From Ornithodoros turicata (taxonomy: Eukaryota > Arthropoda > Arachnida > Ixodida > Argasidae): a stretch of 64,000 nucleotides of DNA. Where the stretch lies: positions 1-64,000 of the forward strand of contig NW_026999300.1 in NCBI RefSeq assembly GCF_037126465.1. Direction: 5' to 3'. Positions within the stretch are counted from its first letter, which is position 1, and each line of letters begins with the position of its first letter. Shown in pieces: positions 44,501 to 54,376 of the stretch. The position numbers were made by a program, and so were the translations under genes. The notes under the pieces were generated by a model. The model saw only the letters and a program-made list of their open reading frames with translations. It ran no database searches and was not told where the DNA came from.

Positions 44501-45233
44501 AGTTGCGAGGGGGATGAGTCCTGCCACACCTTCCACACGGTTCTGTGTTGCCCTGCTGGGGTTTCGTAGTTAGTCCTCTGCCTAGGCCTCTTCCACGCCC
44601 GTGTTTGTAGGCTCCTTTCTTTTGACCTGTCATATACAGTTCATCAACGTGACCCTCCTGGACGGTGACTGCTTGAGAGTGACTCTTTGAAAGTTCCGCG
44701 CTCTTGCACTGAAGAACGACACTTTGTAGTGTAATGGCGGCATCGCGTAGCAAACGCTCTCGAAGGGCGTTATCCTTTATGCCAAGAATAAGACGGTCCT
44801 TGACATTGCGCTCGTACGCCGGCCCAAACTCGCAAAGCTCTGCTTGCAGCTTGACTTCCTGAAGGAATTGATCAAATGGCTGTCCAGGCTTCTGACACAA
44901 GTTATTAAACACGAACGACGCATGCGTGAGATTCCTGTACGCCCTGAAGTACTTGACTAATGCGTCCCAAACGCTCTTCATCGTCCTCGCCTTTTCTTGA
45001 GCTTTGCCACCGGCCTCTGTTGTCTCCTCCTTTGGGAACTCCAACGTGCGATAAACACTGTTAAGTTCTTTTCCTCCCACATGAAGCAGAAGAGATAGCC
45101 GTGTTTCGTCATCTTCCTTGTGGTATTTTAGTGCACGTTCATACGTCTCGTACTGGCGGCGCCACTCCGACCATGCTTCAGCAGGGTTCGACGTAGTTTC
45201 AAAGGGGCGTACCTGCTTCAGGAACGTAGCCAT
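41574..45233 (-). CDS. Gag-Pol polyprotein of the LTR retrotransposon
   Basis: One uninterrupted frame of 1219 residues from ATG 45233. The Gag part (about 1-280) ends with two Cys-rich knuckles (CGRCGRTHPPRNC and CGKCGKLNHFVQVC). The protease has LDTGSEVNVI. The reverse transcriptase has the catalytic YFDDIL, and RNase H starts LSVDASSYGLGAVF. The integrase has the HHCC finger (HEGHRGMV to CTTC) and core residues in LALDFF, ISDNGPPF and RSNGLVERSVQ. Gag and Pol share one frame, so no programmed frameshift is needed. The frame ends early: relatives continue into an integrase C-terminal domain, which here lies in another frame at 41108-41557, implying a one-base indel between about 41576 and 41625. 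Otherwise the protein looks functional. Confidence 0.93.
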   Translation of the reverse strand: MATFLKQVRPFETTSNPAEAWSEWRRQYETYERALKYHKEDDETRLSLLLHVGGKELNSVYRTLEFPKEETTEAGGKAQEKARTMKSVWDALVKYFRAYRNLTHASFVFNNLCQKPGQPFDQFLQEVKLQAELCEFGPAYERNVKDRLILGIKDNALRERLLRDAAITLQSVVLQCKSAELSKSHSQAVTVQEGHVDELYMTGQKKGAYKHGRGRGLGRGLTTKPQQGNTEPCGRCGRTHPPRNCPAYGQHCGKCGKLNHFVQVCRAGQRNPNQVRACVPNCPNRGHNKHDSQLHVLTGDHMQGTLGDFVSLDVLTVNSLEGSAFWTEDVRVEGHLLNFKLDTGSEVNVISKEIVRAWNPRPLVRRSQRRVTTYSGEQLPVVGETVLSCTANGLTCPVTFLVVDLSSSPILGLQACQMFNLLKRVCEVKGEVARHESIRETPEQVVAEYEDVFQGVGRLPGTHKIILKEDVKPSISPPRKVPLALEEKLKLELERMERDGVIARVTEPTDWCSPLIIVPKPNGDIRVYLDPRKLNEAIKRPHYQIPTQERQFARLHGSTVFTVMDASHAFHHLQLDEGSSRLCTFATPYGRYRFLVMPYGLNCAPEAFQQSVDQLFAELPDVHPYFDDILLASRDMGEHCQQLRKVLEVARKSNLKLNKEKLQLAVQRVKYLGHVLTSQGVEPDPQKVKAITDYPVPTSKQQLQRFIGMVTYLTRFVPKMSESTRVLRQLLRKDVEWVWDENCQQCFEHLKQLLVTAPVLSYFDANCPVTLSVDASSYGLGAVFLQNDHPVAYASVSLTETQQRYSLIEKELLAVVFAAEHFHYFTYGRVVEVQTDHKPLVGLSQKPFDSISPRLQRLLLRLQHYQAQLVYVPVKDLAVADALSRAPLQEVTREASCEVPASLCLLVQASSLTLDAIRDATAKDETLQQVVRYCQQGWPLCRKQVELGAKLYWDCRDELHVKEGLLCRGRRLVIPKSCREHTLNRLHEGHRGMVASKIRAREALYWPGMSRDIESKVQQCTTCQVNYRSNPQETLLSVPLPSLAWQKLALDFFYHQGLTYLLVIDYYSKYVELQEMPNVTAKCVINFLKSVYARHGIPSEVISDNGPPFNSALFASFNKEWGICHITSTPHFPRSNGLVERSVQTIKSTLTKTLDDEQDVHIALLNYRATPTEHLPSPVEMLMGRRVRTLLPALPTLYKPNYPCEDHQKGLETEAAAPV

Positions 45234-45552
45234 CTTGTCAACCCTACTTGACAGTCAATCCTCGTTGTCAACCGGTCGATCCCACTCATGACACCATGTC
45301 ATAGTCCAAAGCGGCAACCGTCACAGCATGAAGGGGCATCTTGAAGTGTTTATTATACGTGTTGCGTACGAACTACAAGTACAACAAAACATGTGCACAC
45401 AGACGTGCAACGACGAGCGACGGACTTGCTGGCATACGTCAGCTTGAATGTGTGTCACACACGGGATAGTCTGGCCCGACCGCCAACATCAACCAAGCGG
45501 CATAGGGGGCGCTAGTAACATGCACCCAACTAAACAGATACATGACAACAGT

Positions 45553-45961
45553 CTCTCAGACGCAGTGCACCATTCAGAGTATAAAGCAAACGATGTACAC
45601 CATTTCGAGACTCAAGAAGAGCTTGGTCGCCTACGACGACAAACGCTATCTCGTGGATGCCGTACAGTCCTTCCCTTATGGAAGCTGGGAATACGGTAAG
45701 CTTTGCTGGTGTTTTGACGTGTATCGATTACAATAGTAGTCCATCTTTGTGCAGCAACAGAAAACCCAGAGACCGTCGTTGTCAGGCATCGAGTGACCGT
45801 GGAACAAAGAGCTGCATGCGCATATAGTCGAGAAGTTCTGGTCGAGACATGTTCTCTTTCTCTCTCTCTCTCAGACAGGAGAAGCACGGGTTATCATGGC
45901 AGTGTGCTGGCGGAATGGGTGTACGAAAAGAATGACCGTTCCGTCATTGTGCTGGTGCAGT
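45553..45961 (+). pseudogene. Maverick DNA polymerase B, C-terminal end with possible extra exon
   Basis: After the ACAGT duplication the text continues with the polymerase C-terminus: YTISRLKKSLVAYDDKRYLV followed by DAVQSFPYGSWEYG. The YDDKRY block is highly conserved at the end of these enzymes. At 45703 there is a donor-like G/GTAAGC and at about 45760 an acceptor (CTTTGTGCAG). Across that candidate intron the phase matches, and the frame stays open for about 200 nt to a TGA near 45959-45961. Without splicing the protein would end about 11 codons after the donor. Confidence 0.65.
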
Positions 45962-46215
45962 GACTCGCGCAACGATGACGCTGCGATGAAGATTCCCGAT
46001 GCCCTTTCTGTTGAGGCAAGTCAGGGAGGGTGCAGGCATCTATCGACAAACTCCTCTGTATGTATTCAATAAAGATGTTTCAGTGAAACGAAACACGAAG
46101 TATCGTCCAAGTTATTCTGACTGTTTAATGCCTTGCATGTCGATAACCAAACGGTATGTCAATAAATCAATGGCAAGGTTCGCGATGTAGACTGCTTGCA
46201 AATGTCGCTGCTTCC

Positions 46216-46505
46216 TCAGGGCGTACTTAATATGAGCATGAGGTCCACGATGTCTGCAGCGATGTAGTTGAATTCTGCGTTGGCCAAGCTCACAAATTCA
46301 CTCATCAGTCCCGGGGGTCCGTCCGGAACAGTTATACACACGTTCTTGTAACGGGCGTAGATCCGACGCACCATCTTCTGCAGCGGGCGGGGAGAGATCT
46401 CTCCTATGTAGCCAAAGCCTACCATGTCTATCACGTAGCAAAAAACAGTGATTACGAGCTGGTTGTGGGGACTTTCGTTGTTGAAACATTCCTTCTTCCT
46501 GGCGG
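46216..46505 (-). CDS. Unassigned minus-strand ORF at the right edge of the Maverick
   Basis: From an internal ATG at 46428 the frame gives about 70 residues: VGFGYIGEISPRPLQKMVRR, then KNVCITVPDGPPGLMSEFVS, then FNYIAADIVDLMLIL. It stays open upstream to about 46500, where family R begins, so the N-terminus may be truncated. The sequence looks protein-like but matches no family I know. Confidence 0.35.
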
Positions 46506-46506
46506 G

Positions 46507-47345
46507 CGGCGCAGAGTGTGCTAGGAGCCAGTGCGTATGCATAGCTGCCGCGGCGCGCCGTCCCAATCAGTTGCTCGCTGGCTATCGCAGAGAGGAGATG
46601 GTGCTCGGTTGCTCCGCAGTCCCCACGCTCGCTCAGTGTCTGCCTGGCACTCATATGGAGCAGTCTCACTGTCGCCGCGGAGGAAAACGTGAGTGATTTG
46701 CCGATGTTTGCAAGGTGTTTTGCCGCACTCCTTTTCTCGCAAGTTTGCCGTGCCCCCGTGTTTAGACTTGTTTAGCAGTGATCAACGAGTAATTTGCCGA
46801 GGTTTGTGCATTGCATGACCACGCTTGTGTTAAGCCTTTTCTCGCATGTTTGCAGTATGGGCATGTTTACACTTGTTTAGCTGTGAGCAAGCCTTTTGTT
46901 CGTGTTGACGCATGTTTAGCGATGTGTGCCTAGTGGTTCATGCCTTGTGTTAGCTGAATAGTGTTGTCACTCTGTCGTTGGGCCTAACCAATCGCCCCGC
47001 TAGGCCTTTTCCCCGATGTATACTGTTTTCTCCGTGCTGTTTAGCAGTAGCGCTTAGACTTTTTCTCTCACATGCCTAGACTTGTTTAGCAGTCATGCCA
47101 TTTTTTCCTGCCGATAGTATCTTGTTGTTCTCTATCTTTCTCGCATAGAGTTATGATGGTGGCGCCATCTGGAGTGACGCCTTGCAACTAAGTGGCCACC
47201 TGTCGTTGATCTCTTCAACTACCCGTCGCCAACTACCAACATGGCGGGCGCTGGTAACTCGAACGTTTCTGAGGGGTTTGTTCGCCACGGCATCGTTGAT
47301 TTTCGAATAAATTGTTTCTCTCTACTCTATTTCTATCTCTTTTTC
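46507..47345 (+). repeat. Family R copy right of the Maverick
   Basis: Ordered matches to 21241-21985: GCTAGGAGC then GTATGCATAGCTGCCG, GTGAGTGATTTGCCG, AGGCCTTTTCCCCGATGT, GTTTAGCAGT words, GATAGTATCTTGTTGTTCTC, ATGATGGTGGCGCCATC, and CATCGTTGATTTTCGAATAA. It is inverted relative to the copy at 24224-24700 on the other side of the Maverick. The right end fades into a pyrimidine-rich run (47310-47360). Confidence 0.55.
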
Positions 47346-47699
47346 TTCTTTTTTTCTTTTTTATGGACACCGGTTGCTGCCAACTCACAGCTTGGTCTGG
47401 ACACGAGATAGATGCTCCCTAATTATTGTAATGACTCCTTGGAAGGTGGCGATTAATGTGGGGGGTCTTCAATTAGCTCTAATTGCTAATTAAATCGTGT
47501 TTAGACGAAGTTGTGAGTCGGCGGCAGTCTGTGTGCAGTCATTACTACTGTGGTCAACCGAACTTGAAGTCATGAGAAAAAGGTATAGATATCAATCAAG
47601 TACAGCATACTCTGCTGCTGTTTGTTGCTGTCGGTTACTAGCCAAGAGAGATAATGAGTGTGGTTCATAAGATGAATGTGTGAGGCATCTTCTAGTTTA
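47346..47699. other. No gene recognised
   Basis: AT-rich spacer with AATTAGCTCTAATTGCTAATTA near 47474-47495. No supported coding sequence or element boundary. Confidence 0.3.
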
Positions 47700-48930
47700 T
47701 CTATTCTGGGCATGTCCAAGTGTTGCTTCTTCAGGAGTTCCATGATAAGAATGATGACAAGGCTGCTTTCCTGTTTGAGGAGCTTGTATGCCTTGGCAAG
47801 ACTTACCATGAATGGCAAGAAGCAATCAGAAACTGCATTCTCTTGAATACTACGTCACCATGCTGCTACAATGTCATCAGGGGATCCAACTGTGTCACAC
47901 TGCCATGTAGCAGGACACTCAGAAGATATGTAGGAGCATACTGAGTCAAGTCTGTTTCCCAACTAATGACGGAACGCCTGCAACAATGGGCTGCACTGCA
48001 CACTTGCAATCAAGTATTGTACACTGTACAATACAAGAATGCAATGGGCCTTAACTCATTCTACTTTCAGGCCCGGAAAAGATCAGTTGTTGCGGATCAG
48101 GTATCCACAGCACTAAAGACTTGCATGACAGTGGCAGTGACAGAATCCATAGATTCGCGGAACCTGCAGGCATTGGAAACGAGTGTGTCCTTCAGAATGG
48201 CTGGGCATTGGGCTTTCAACACATTTCAGGTAACTAATACCTCACATAATCTATTTTCATCTTTTTGTCTGTCTGTTTACACTCAATTATACTGTGTTGT
48301 ATTACCAGAAATACACGAGGCTCCCTGTTGGATACTATTTCACAAAAGGCCTAAATCAGCCGCACCAGCTCACTTTAAAAGTCATTAATGCAATTGAGGA
48401 AGCAGGCTTTGAGGATGTGCGCCTTGTTGCTGGCAATCATGCATGTAATTGCAAGATGTTTTCTCTACTTTGTAGAGGTGGAAGCATTGCTCCTGTGACA
48501 AGGTGAGGTCACATTCTACTTGTAAGCCTGAAAAAGAGTTAATATGAACTATTATGTTTTTCGTTTCCATAGTCACCCATAGGAGACCAACGAAGTCTAT
48601 ATTTAGCCTTCAATCACTGCCACATTCTCAAAAACCTTTGTAACCACTTTCTGTCATTGCAGTGGTTGCTCAGCAATAATGGTGATTACATCAGTCCTAA
48701 ATATGCCCTGGCCCTGAACAAACACATCACAAATCACAAAACAGCAAGGAGCGTTCAAGCTGGTGAGGTGCCTCTCTAGGAAGCACATTTTTACGACAAG
48801 TTTTGAAAAGATGAATGTCAAGAGAGCCATCGACATTTTCTCTCCACAACATCAACATTTTCTCCTGTTTGTACGACATGTCGAGGCATGTGCATATAGC
48901 AGCAGGTTTGAAAATTAGTGGAAGTAGGGA
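47700..48930 (+). pseudogene. P-element-type transposase with a conserved intron, broken
   Basis: The first part reads RNCILLNTTSPCCYNVIRGS then LPCSRTLRRYVGAY, the (SP)xxYxxxR...LPSxSTLRRYIG block of P transposases, and hits a stop at 47942-47944. The same frame continues from 47966 to a donor (TTTCAG/GTAACT at 48230). After 79 nt and an acceptor (TTACCAG) it resumes in phase at 48309 with KYTRLPVGYYFTKGL and VRLVAGNHACNCKMFSLLC (RNase H-like core). After 48502 frame changes lead to RSLYLAFNHCHILKNLCNHF and YISPKYALALNKHI. Degraded tail text extends to about 48930. No terminal inverted repeats were found. Confidence 0.75.
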
Positions 48931-49080
48931 CCTGGTCTCTTATGAAATACAATGCACAGCAACAATGTGCCACCATGTGCATGTATACAATACATGCATA
49001 TTGTACAGCAATCAGCCATTTATTAAAATTCACTGTTCCCACAAAGCATAACATTTTTTATGTCGGATACTGGAAGCCAA

Positions 49081-49315
49081 TGTGAAAATTACGGTAGACT
49101 TCCGTAAAATCTACTACCATCTGACCGTAATCACCACTACGGACACACTACAGTCTTATTTATGGTAATATCCGTCATAGTTACGGTGTATTTCATTTGT
49201 GTATTTCATTAATTAAACTCTCCCGGACCGCATTTCTAATTACGGTAGCACGCCTTTTCCTTTCACGTAAAAAGGAATTTTGACCGTAAATTTTACGGCA
49301 ATTTTTACAGTGTGT
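49081..49315. mobile_element. Possible small foldback MITE rich in TACGGT/ACCGTA
   Basis: The segment contains AAAATTACGGTAGACTTCCG, GACCGTAATCACC, TAGTTACGGTG and, at the right, GACCGTAAATTTTACGGCAA followed by TTTTTACAGTGTG. The ends are imperfect inverted repeats. No target duplication was resolved. It lies just downstream of the P-type transposase. Confidence 0.4.
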
Positions 49316-49319
49316 AAAG

Positions 49320-51063
49320 ACCATATGCTGACATACAAGTTGATACGGGGCGCGTTTGTTAAGTGCTAGGTGTATTGGGGCGTAAAACGCTTGTAACGCT
49401 GAGGAGATGCGTCTTCGCAAATATACTGTCTATCAGCGTATTCAGTGCACATGCTTGACATTCCTTCCTGACAGATACTGTGGCTTTAATTCAGGCTATA
49501 ATGTGACTATCTGCTGAGTGGAGCTGTAAAGATAATCGAATTGCTCTGCAGTGTGACGAGTGTTACGCACAGGTAAATGTTTTGCACGGACAGCAGCACG
49601 GAAACGATTGACGTATATAAAGGATTGTACTTTCTCCCCATATCTAGAATTTGCTTGCTTTAGGCACAAGAACAAACTTGCTGTCGGAACGAAATGTCAT
49701 AGACGCCATAGATTTATCGGCGATTGATGGCGACTTTCCTCTTACGTTCACTCCAGGGATATCTCTGGTATCAGCAGGATACGTCCTCTTTCCAAACCGC
49801 CACACGCGATATTTTCGAGACGTACCTGGGACATCTGGTGTTTCCTCAGCAAAACCGCAACGCAAATGCCGTTCTGGAGCATCCCATAGGTATCCCATCG
49901 CTATCCGGATATTCGGGACATTCGCGACCGCGTAAGGACGTCCTGGGAATCTTAATGGTTAATTGGGTGACAACTCAGCAAAACATACTGTTTTCCATGA
50001 CTTCTCTGCGTTGAATGATAGATGTGCACAAACTACATGTGGATAAGCATGAACTGCACACCTAAGATGTTCACACAAGGGTCGACTTTTGCCAACGAAA
50101 GAAGAAATCGTCTTCAAACTGGCAGCACGTACTAGGAGTGAGTAGTATTGGAATAACACAGCGTAACGAGTAATTTGATACCTTCCTCCTCTCTCACCCC
50201 CCTGGCGCCCCCAATTTTGCAATTTCCACCCCACCCAATTTTTATTTTTTTTATTTTCGATTTTTTCACTTAAAATCGCTCATACACGCATAAGAATGCG
50301 ATAATAGAGCGTAGAATATAATTTTCAATTAATAAATTCAATTACCATTCATTCCAACGTGAGAGAGAGAGGAGGAGAATATCAAATTACCGTTAAGTTG
50401 TATTTTTCTATAATGAGACACATGAAACGAAGCGCACATACACTTTCTAAACTCATTTAATAATTCAAGTCATTACTATACACATTCAATTCATTAATGT
50501 GTCAGTCCAGGTTCGGTAACAGCATCAGCCCATGGGCGCAGCCATTTGCAAAGCGTCACACCAGGCAGGTCGGAAAGCATCACGTCAGGTGGCAGCACCG
50601 CTGTCATCATGTGGACTTCCGTGGAATGCAGAAAAAAACAAAACAAAAAAGTGCTAACGAGGGGAAAACACGCGTGAAAACAGGCACACACAAGATTTTC
50701 ACCATCGCGAACATGTGTGGGGATGCACCGACAAGAATAGCAACAAGGGAATTGCGAACATGTTTGGGCATGCACGGACAAAAATAACCACAACAAGGGG
50801 AAGATTTTCTGCTAATCGCAACAAGGTAAATCGCACTACTCCAATACACGCTGTCAAGCAATCGCAGTTAGGGAGTAGGTAAACGCGCCAACAGAAGAAG
50901 TATTAAAATGACAACTCACCGGCACCGAAGTATTTCCACACACACCACACAGTCAAAAACAGTCTCTCCTCACGAAATCCGTGGCGAGGAGAGAACCAAC
51001 AGCATGACCGCAACTCAGAGATCCACCCGAAGCAATGAAGCGTCCGTTGATTTCTCCGCCAGG
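49320..51063. other. No gene recognised; outer flank of the large inverted repeat
   Basis: A 94-codon frame at 49651-49935 (GDFPLTFTPGISLVSAGYVL) overlaps DNA with repeated GATATC/GGTATC/GGATAC words and is probably not a gene. From about 50490 the DNA is likely still part of the left arm, but its partner would lie beyond the window end. Confidence 0.3.
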
Positions 51064-54000
51064 ACATCAGGAGCTCTGCACTGTCATTGGGCGTGACGTC
51101 ATCCGTTCCAAAGGTCGTCCAAAGAGGAGAGCTTCGCAAATCCCCCTCTGTTATTCGTTAAATACATTAACCAATTATGACGTCACTGTTTATGGAAATC
51201 CTGCATTAAAGCGAAATCCAGACGGGTGCGCACCTACACCACAACTGTTGCCCTAGCTTCCCCTGCGAGAATGAAGCACTAGTCCACCAGACACCGCGCT
51301 GTTTGACGTCATCATTTCCTCCCATTGTCTGAGGCTGCTCCTGTGAGCACCCAACCACCGCCCCAACGGTCAACGTTTCAAAGTTCGCTCTTGCTATCAG
51401 GACTGAGGAATGCGCGCCAGACAAGTGTGGTTCATGCTCCCTGGTATTAATTGAATTTACATCGCCATATTATTTTCTTTACTGCGCTATTACTGATTTT
51501 CACTCTTACATTAAAGGTTACAAAAACTACAACTACTACTACAAAATGCCCTTGCTCCTGTTGTTGGAGATCATATGAAATTACTCTAATTTTTAACAGC
51601 CATAAATTATATTCACTCGGGAAACACCATCCATGCGCAAAGGCTGAGAAAAAAAAATAACTGAGCCTTGCAATTAAGCGCTATTGCCTCGAAGACTTTC
51701 TAAATGACTAAATAAACATAACAAAAAGCGCTTTTTCGACGTTCAATCTCTAAGAACCATATCAATATTTTTTGTACAACAATTCAAGAAACTAATCATC
51801 TCTCCCTTCATGGAAGCTGCTGCTTCTTTCTAAAATAATTTCCCCTATTGGAGATGAGAAAATAATAAGCGAGCCTGGACCACTCAAAGTGATCAATAGG
51901 CTTACTCAATGCACGAAAATCATATTGTCTTTCTGATTTTGCTCTTTAAAAGTAGCGCACTATCCACAAAGCGCGATCTCAGTTGTCTCGCGACGTAAAC
52001 CCCCAATTATTATTACTATCCATAAAGCGCGCCAAGTTTTCCTCAACCCCCATTTCTGCTTGCTACATGATGTGTCATGCAGTGACGCAGGGCAAGAACG
52101 AATAAATTTAGCATATGAAACGCATTTTCACCATTCCGTTTTGCAGCTTGCTTCCATGAGCAGACACTCAATCCTCCCTTTTTTGTTCACGTTCGCTATG
52201 AACTTTAAATATTATTACCTGAAATGGAACAAATTTCAGCAAATTCGTCTCACAGATACGGAAATTTGCATTGAACGCTCAGATACCCGATTTTCTGCGC
52301 TAAGACTGCAAAATAAACCACCATCATCAACACATAAGTCATAATGCGTGTCATGCCTTATCGAGCAATGTGCATACCGACAGGCATGACAAAACACAGA
52401 ACAAACACACACTCCCGTTTCTACTGTCCGAAAATTATGGAACCGCGTAATAGTACGCACCCTGAATTTTACCAGGAAATCTATACTTGAACAGAGCTAA
52501 AAGCCCGACAAAAGCTAACACTGACAAACAACAACTGAAAAACAACAATTAGCAAACACACCCATTCGTTTCTGCTGTCTGAATTCGGGCTAAATGCGTG
52601 AGCGATTCCAAGAGCAAGCACACCGTTTGAAGAAAGCCTAACAAATGTAGCTCAACACAGCCCTCGCCACAATAGCCGGGTGGAAGGCGGCACGATTCAC
52701 AAAAAACGACTTCTCTTGCTGATTTTGCTTTTAAAACACGGTTAACTAGCAATTAAGCGCTCCAAGTTTTTCTTACTTCTCACTCCTTCCTGCGACTTCC
52801 GCGTCCTGTCATGCAATGAAGCATGGCAAGAATTAGTAACTTTAGCATATGAAAGTCATTTTCACCACTCCATTTCGAAATTTGCTTCCATGAGCAGGCA
52901 CACACCCGCCCGTTTTTTGTTCACATTGGCTATGAAAATCCAATAATTATACTTACTTCCAACAAATTGCACTGAAATCCAGATTCGATTCACGGAGACG
53001 ATAATTTCTACCCTCTGCGTTAAGCGCCCTGATACCCGTATTGATGCTGGAATTGTAATAGCTATGACTGCAAAACTTAAGCACCTTCATGACCGTAACA
53101 GTTATAATGCGTGTCATGCTTTATCGAGCAAAGGACATGCACAAGAATCGTGAAGCACGACAAGATACACGCTAACAAACAACAACTAACAGACACACAC
53201 ACACACACACATTTCTCCTCTCAGAAAGTTATTAAGCAGCATAATACGACATACTCTGAATTTTACCGATAAAACTAAGTTTGAACACAGCTACAAGCCC
53301 GACAAACGCGCAATCTATCAACCTACAACAATAATTGACGGTTGACTAACAAATTCGCAATTCGATAACAACAAAGCACACCGCTTTGTGAAAGCCTAGC
53401 ACCTATGTAGTTTTAATACGGCCCTCGCTGCGATAACAGCGTGCAAGGCTCATAAAATCGGTGCGAATCCTTGTAAATTAGCGTGCCCAAAGCAAGCACT
53501 TCACCTTGCCCGCAAGTCATTCCACAAAGAACTCTATTAAAAAACGCGCGCGATAAACCTCATTTTTTAAACTAATATTTCGCGCAATCGTACATAACTT
53601 CTTCACTCGACGGACAGGAAGAGGCATACACAAAGAACTTACTTGCCAAGTGGGGTCCCCGCATAAAATACGCCCGTACACAACAACAACAATAAATGAT
53701 GACGGTGAGATGGGGTGGGGTGCTGCGGTGGGGTAAGGCACGCACACAGACACACATACAGACTCACATTTTTCATTGCACACAACGAGCGTCGCGAGTC
53801 TTCACAGTCACAGAAATCCATATTATTTCTCTAAGTCAATAATTATTCATCGCAAAACACTGCCCATATATACTATGTATGCAGTCATGAAACAATAGAG
53901 CTTCGGTTCGGATGTAATAGGATTCACCGTCTGCCGACCGACGCGTACGAGAGAGAGAAAAAAGAAACAAAAAAACGAGTGAGAGCAGGCCTGGAATGGG

Positions 54001-54339
54001 CGTTGGCTATGGCTATGCGTACAGAAAAAAAAGAAAGAAATGGTGCCATCATTCTCATATGCAGCAACTCTAATACATCTCCCTATTATTAGTGCTATTT
54101 TCGCCAAACTTCAACACCATAATACAGATGGGCTACACGAAATTATGATTCTTTCCTTTTACTTGTATTCGCTTCAACTAAAATAATTTGAAGGAATAAT
54201 ATACAGTGGAACAGGAAAATGAGAACAGAATTTCAGCATACGCTACACGCTGCAGCTCTAAACCATTTTAAAAGCAAACCAGATTGTATTCATTAATAAG
54301 CAAGCTATCTTTCCCTAGATCGGTGAGTGGCTTACGAAT

Positions 54340-54344
<5 letters not shown>

Positions 54345-54376
<32 letters not shown>

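Larger units (their letters stand above)
40677..45547 (-). mobile_element. Gypsy-type (Mag-like) LTR retrotransposon, nearly complete and young
   Basis: LTRs of 251 bp (40677-40927 and 45297-45547) begin TGTCATAGTCC and end ATACATGACA. They differ at about two positions (40741 and 40746 against 45361 and 45366). The target ACAGT is duplicated at 40672-40676 and 45548-45552. The element reads on the minus strand. Next to the right (5-prime) LTR the sequence TGGTGTCATGAGTGGG fits a tRNA primer site, and a polypurine run (AAAGAAAAAAAAAAGCA) precedes the left LTR. It interrupts the Maverick polymerase gene. Confidence 0.92.
25680..46500 (+). mobile_element. Maverick/Polinton (large virus-like DNA transposon), decayed and multiply interrupted
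   Basis: Between these limits lie, in one direction, a packaging ATPase, a retroviral-type integrase with chromo-like tail, a minor capsid-type protein, a major capsid fragment and a protein-primed family B DNA polymerase. This set defines Maverick/Polinton elements and the related adintovirus-like viruses. All main genes carry frameshifts or stops. Five later insertions (28877, 34165, 37681, 40204, 40677) account for about half the length. No cysteine protease was recognised. The exact ends are not established; inverted family R copies outside both sides are candidate long terminal repeats but could be unrelated. Confidence 0.8.

Noticed and set aside
45612..45887. Minus-strand frame containing a run of Arg-Glu codons
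   Set aside because: The run comes from a (CT)n stretch that more likely serves as the pyrimidine tract of a plus-strand acceptor, and the polymerase C-terminus is on the other strand.
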